Notes under the pieces: model-generated
Seen by the model: the letters and a program-made list of their open reading frames with translations, nothing else
Told to the model about the DNA's origin: nothing
The model's database searches: none
Program-made: the position numbers and the translations under genes
Shown: positions 61,089-64,000 of the stretch, in pieces
Layout: every line of letters begins with the position of its first letter
Position numbering within the stretch: position 1 is the stretch's first letter
Assembly: GCF_006912135.1 (NCBI RefSeq)
Contig: NZ_VIRS01000002.1
Coordinates: 1-64,000, forward strand
Source: Cryptosporangium phraense
GTDB lineage: Bacteria; Actinomycetota; Actinomycetes; Mycobacteriales; Cryptosporangiaceae
Direction of reading: 5' to 3'
DNA: 64,000 nt

Positions 61089-64000
61089 CCACCCAACCGC
61101 AGCACGACCCCGCGAGACCGCGCGGCGGAGACGACGTTGCCCTTGCGTTCGTACTTCTCGAGCGCATCGGTCGCCGCGATCCGGGCGCCGATCGGGTCGC
61201 GTAGCAGTTCCAGCACCTCCGCGAGGTCCATCTGTACATCCGCCTCGACCGTCGACAATCCCGTGCCGCGCACGGTATCGACCGCCGACCGAGCGGCGTT
61301 CACCGCCTGCTCCACCCGCCCCAGCCGAGCCAGCGCCTTGCCCCGGGCCGCCCGCGCGGTGGCCTGCGCGACGATCTCGTCGCTCGGCGCGGCCCGCTCG
61401 GCGTCGCTGGCCAGCTGGGCCGACTCGGCCAGCACACCCTGCGCGTACCGGGCCTGGGCGAGCAGCGCGAGCAGGTTGGACAGCACGTACCGCTCGCCCA
61501 TCTGGGCGCACTCCTCGGCCCCGGCGTGCAGCTTCTCGGCCGCCGCGGCCGGGTCGCCGGCGAGCATCTCGACGTACCCGCCGAGGTAGGCCAGCGACAC
61601 CGCACGCACCCGCAGCCCCAGCCGGTCGGTGATCGCCTGGGCCGCGACGAGGTGCTCGCGGGCGTCGTCGAAGTGGCCGGCCATCGCGGTCAGGCCGGCC
61701 AGTGCACCGCGCAGCCGGACCTCGGCCGTGCGGTTGGTCGTCACGCTCGACAACTCGGCCCGGTACTGGGCGATCGTCGAGGTGACCGGCGCGTCTCCGA
61801 GGACCGCGGCCAGCGCGAACGCCTTCGCGATCGCCTGCCTGCGCGAGTCCGAGCCCGGCCCGGCCCCGCTCTGGTGCTCGTCGGTCGACTCGCGGCCGGT
61901 GTTGCTGTTCACCGCCCGCGGCAACCAGCGCACGTCACGCAGCAGCGTCCAGTTCGCGGCGGCCGACCCGCCGCCGGCCCCGAGCTCGACCGTCGTCGAC
62001 AGGTCGGGCAACGGCGGGCGTTCCGCGGCCGAGGCCGCGTTGTCGTCGGTGACCGGCCCGGACAGCAACCGCAGCACCGACCGGACCTTCTCGGTCTCGG
62101 TCCGCAGCTCGGTGTCCCCGGTCCGCTCCGACGCCGTCGCGGCCTCGTCCAGCAATTCGGACGCCCGGTTGAACTCGCCCCGCTCGACCAGCGCGGCCGC
62201 GAACTGGGGGATCAGCCCGACGCGACCGGGGTGCTCGGCCGGCAGCAGCGCGGTGGCCCGGCCGAGCAGCGTGATCGCGGCGGGCATGTCCCGACGGGCG
62301 AACGCTCGCCGGCCGGCCCGCCCGAGGTGCTCGGCGGCCCGGCGGGACAGCTCGAGCGTGTCGGCGTCGACCGGCCCGATGCCGGTCCGGAACCGGGCCG
62401 CCTGCTCGAGGTGGAACCCGACGATCTCCTCCAGCTCGGGCAGCCGCCCGGCCAGTTTCTCTTCCATCCAGCGGCCGGCCCGCTCGTGCAGGTGGGCGCG
62501 TTCCCGCTTCGACAGCGAGTTGTAGGCCGCGTCCCGGACCAGCTGGTGACGGAAACGCAGCGCGCTCTCGCCGTGCAGCACCGACCCTTCCGGCCGCAAC
62601 AGCTCCTTGCGGACCAGCGACAGCAGCGCGCCGGTCACGTCCCGCCGTTGTTCCGGCGGCGTCAGCGCGATGACCCCGTTGCGGTAGAAGACGTCCCCGA
62701 TGACGCCGGCCCGCTCCAGCACCCCGCGCTCGTCCTTCGGCAGCCCGTCGAGACGGGCGGCGAGGAGCGCGGCGACGCTCGGCGGCACCGCCAGGCGGTT
62801 GATCTCCGACGTCAGCGTCCACTTCCCGTCGACGCGGTCGAGCAGGCCGTCGTCGAGCAACATGCCGACGAGTTCCTCGATGTAGAGCGGGTTGCCCTCG
62901 GCCGCCTCGACGATCCGCGCCCGCACCTCCTCGGCCCCGTCGGCGCCGTCGAGCAGGTTGTCGAGCAGGGCGGCCGACTCGCCCGCGGCCAGCGGTTCGA
63001 GCGTCAGCATCCAGGTGTTCACGCCACCCCGGCCCCACTCCGGCCGGCTCTCCAGCAACTCCGGACGGGACAGGCAGCAGATCAGCACCGGGCTGTCGCG
63101 CAACCACTCGGAGATCTGGGCGATGAGGTCGAGCAACGCCGGTTCCGCCCAGTGCAGATCGTCCAGAACCAGGACGAGGGGACGCCGGGAGGCGAGCGTG
63201 TGGGCGAACCGGTACATCGCCTGGGGGAGGTCTTCGACGCTGCCGGCCGGGATGGCCGCGGAGTTCGGAGCGCCACCTGCGGCCACCGGGGCCGTCGGGT
63301 CACCGAGCAGGCCGGCCAGCGCGGCCACCGTGTGGTTGTCGCCGGGGAGCAGCGCGGACAGCTTGGCCCGCACGGCCGCGGTGTCTTCCTCCGGCCCGGC
63401 CCCGGCGGCCTGCCGGACGACCTCGGCCAGCGGCAGGTACGTCAGACCGTCGCCGTAGCTCAGACACTCGCCGTGCAGGACCGTCGCCTGGTCCTGGACG
63501 TGAGCCAGCAGCTCGTGCAGCAACCGGGACTTCCCGGCGCCGCCGGAACCGATCACGGTCACCGTGCGGGCCGCGCGCTCGGCGACCGCCCGGTCGAACA
63601 GCTGGCGCAGCAGCTGCAGCTCCCGGGTCCGGCCGACGATCGGTGCGTCCAGCCGTCGCGCGTGTCCGGAAGCGCCGGGTTTGACGGCCAGCAGCCGCCA
63701 GGCGTCCACCGGGACGCCCCGGCCGCGAACGGTCATCGGCGGCAGCATCTCCGCGGTCACCGCGTCCCGGGAGAGCCGGTAGGTCGAGTCTCCGATCAGG
63801 ACCGTGCCCGGCTCGGCCGCGGTCTCCAGCCGGGCCGCCACGTTGACGACGTCACCGAGCGTGATGTCCTGCCCGAGAAACGCCTGCCCGATGACGACCT
63901 CGCCGGTGTTGACGCCGGTCCGCAGGTTCAGCGTGACGCCCCAGTCGCGCTGGAGCGTCACGTTCAGGCCCTCCAACGACGCGTGCAACTCACCGGCCGC
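61085..64000 (-). CDS. adenylate/guanylate cyclase - AAA ATPase - TPR protein (5' end outside window)
   Basis: The last 971 residues of a large signalling protein; its N-terminus lies beyond the window. It begins within a class III cyclase domain (LRTGVNTGEVVIG, LGDVVNVAARLE with the catalytic-type Asn and Arg). An AAA/STAND ATPase follows: Walker A GSGGAGKSRLL, Walker B LVLVLDDLHWAEP. The C-terminal 450 residues are helical repeats, probably TPR. Such proteins couple ATP-driven switching to cyclase-like output. It overlaps the giant exporter gene by 4 bases, so the two are made together. Activity of the cyclase half cannot be judged without the N-terminus. Confidence 0.88.
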   Translation of the reverse strand, partial: AAGELHASLEGLNVTLQRDWGVTLNLRTGVNTGEVVIGQAFLGQDITLGDVVNVAARLETAAEPGTVLIGDSTYRLSRDAVTAEMLPPMTVRGRGVPVDAWRLLAVKPGASGHARRLDAPIVGRTRELQLLRQLFDRAVAERAARTVTVIGSGGAGKSRLLHELLAHVQDQATVLHGECLSYGDGLTYLPLAEVVRQAAGAGPEEDTAAVRAKLSALLPGDNHTVAALAGLLGDPTAPVAAGGAPNSAAIPAGSVEDLPQAMYRFAHTLASRRPLVLVLDDLHWAEPALLDLIAQISEWLRDSPVLICCLSRPELLESRPEWGRGGVNTWMLTLEPLAAGESAALLDNLLDGADGAEEVRARIVEAAEGNPLYIEELVGMLLDDGLLDRVDGKWTLTSEINRLAVPPSVAALLAARLDGLPKDERGVLERAGVIGDVFYRNGVIALTPPEQRRDVTGALLSLVRKELLRPEGSVLHGESALRFRHQLVRDAAYNSLSKRERAHLHERAGRWMEEKLAGRLPELEEIVGFHLEQAARFRTGIGPVDADTLELSRRAAEHLGRAGRRAFARRDMPAAITLLGRATALLPAEHPGRVGLIPQFAAALVERGEFNRASELLDEAATASERTGDTELRTETEKVRSVLRLLSGPVTDDNAASAAERPPLPDLSTTVELGAGGGSAAANWTLLRDVRWLPRAVNSNTGRESTDEHQSGAGPGSDSRRQAIAKAFALAAVLGDAPVTSTIAQYRAELSSVTTNRTAEVRLRGALAGLTAMAGHFDDAREHLVAAQAITDRLGLRVRAVSLAYLGGYVEMLAGDPAAAAEKLHAGAEECAQMGERYVLSNLLALLAQARYAQGVLAESAQLASDAERAAPSDEIVAQATARAARGKALARLGRVEQAVNAARSAVDTVRGTGLSTVEADVQMDLAEVLELLRDPIGARIAATDALEKYERKGNVVSAARSRGVVLRLGG

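Noticed and set aside
1-64000. tRNA, rRNA, riboswitch, insertion sequence and prophage signs
   Set aside because: I looked in the gaps between genes for tRNA T-loop and acceptor patterns, cobalamin-riboswitch sequence near cobF, transposases and terminal repeats, and saw none. A covariance-model search would be decisive.

Overview
The window is 64 kb of very GC-rich DNA with about 54 protein genes, close packing, many GTG or TTG starts, and many 4-base start/stop overlaps. This is the style of a filamentous or sporulating actinomycete. An F420-type LLM oxidoreductase, the DprE1/DprE2/UbiA route to decaprenyl-phospho-arabinose, precorrin-6A synthase and MalF/MalG-type sugar uptake agree with that. 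A Cryptosporangium- or Frankia-like genus would fit, but the genus is an inference and was not tested. No rRNA, tRNA, CRISPR array, insertion sequence or prophage was seen.

Region 1 (303-8365) is a catabolic regulon. On the minus strand lie a DUF993 aldolase-like protein and a sugar-phosphate isomerase-like TIM barrel. Divergent from them are enoyl-CoA hydratase, CoA-transferase, MHS transporter, SDR, LacI regulator and MaoC hydratase. Two identical perfect 16-bp palindromes, exactly 100 bp apart, sit in the divergent promoter and are the likely LacI operators. Region 2 (8386-9675) has a VOC protein, a small ORF without a usable start, and an RsbW-like kinase. Region 3 (9779-15892) is a LacI-controlled sugar importer with a GH31 alpha-xylosidase-like enzyme and its own palindromic operators. 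Region 4 (15952-20894) has two linked binding-protein-like and VWA lipoproteins, a small protein, an arylamine N-acetyltransferase and an alpha/beta hydrolase.

Region 5 (20895-22346) is gene-poor. It contains a 7-bp minisatellite, an orphan ATP-synthase c-subunit gene and a short-chain-dehydrogenase remnant. Region 6 (22347-34289) holds a sigma-like/zinc-motif/TM/AbfB fusion, a Vps62-like membrane protein, a two-component system, a phytanoyl-CoA dioxygenase-like enzyme, a TetR gene with strong palindromes next to an FhuF-like Fe-S protein, cobF, an LLM oxidoreductase and a prolyl oligopeptidase. Region 7 (34399-41926) is cell-envelope: an acyltransferase-SGNH protein and an operon dprE1-dprE2-ubiA-large membrane protein (GT-C candidate), probably making and using an arabinose donor.

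Region 8 (42034-56882) has an aldehyde dehydrogenase, cupin plus a second GH31, two paralogous membrane GGDEF-EAL proteins flanking a phosphofructokinase, a proline/glycine-repeat membrane protein, a K+ channel with two RCK domains, and two small proteins. Region 9 (56895-end) is an overlapping pair: a cyclase/AAA/TPR protein (cut by the window end) and a giant FHA - degenerate peptidase-like - ABC exporter - degenerate cyclic-nucleotide-binding fusion.

The best candidates for something undescribed are the LacI regulon mixing sugar-type and acyl-CoA-type enzymes, the giant FHA-ABC fusion with its cyclase-like partner, the orphan c-subunit, the sigma-like/AbfB fusion, and the binding-protein/VWA pair.
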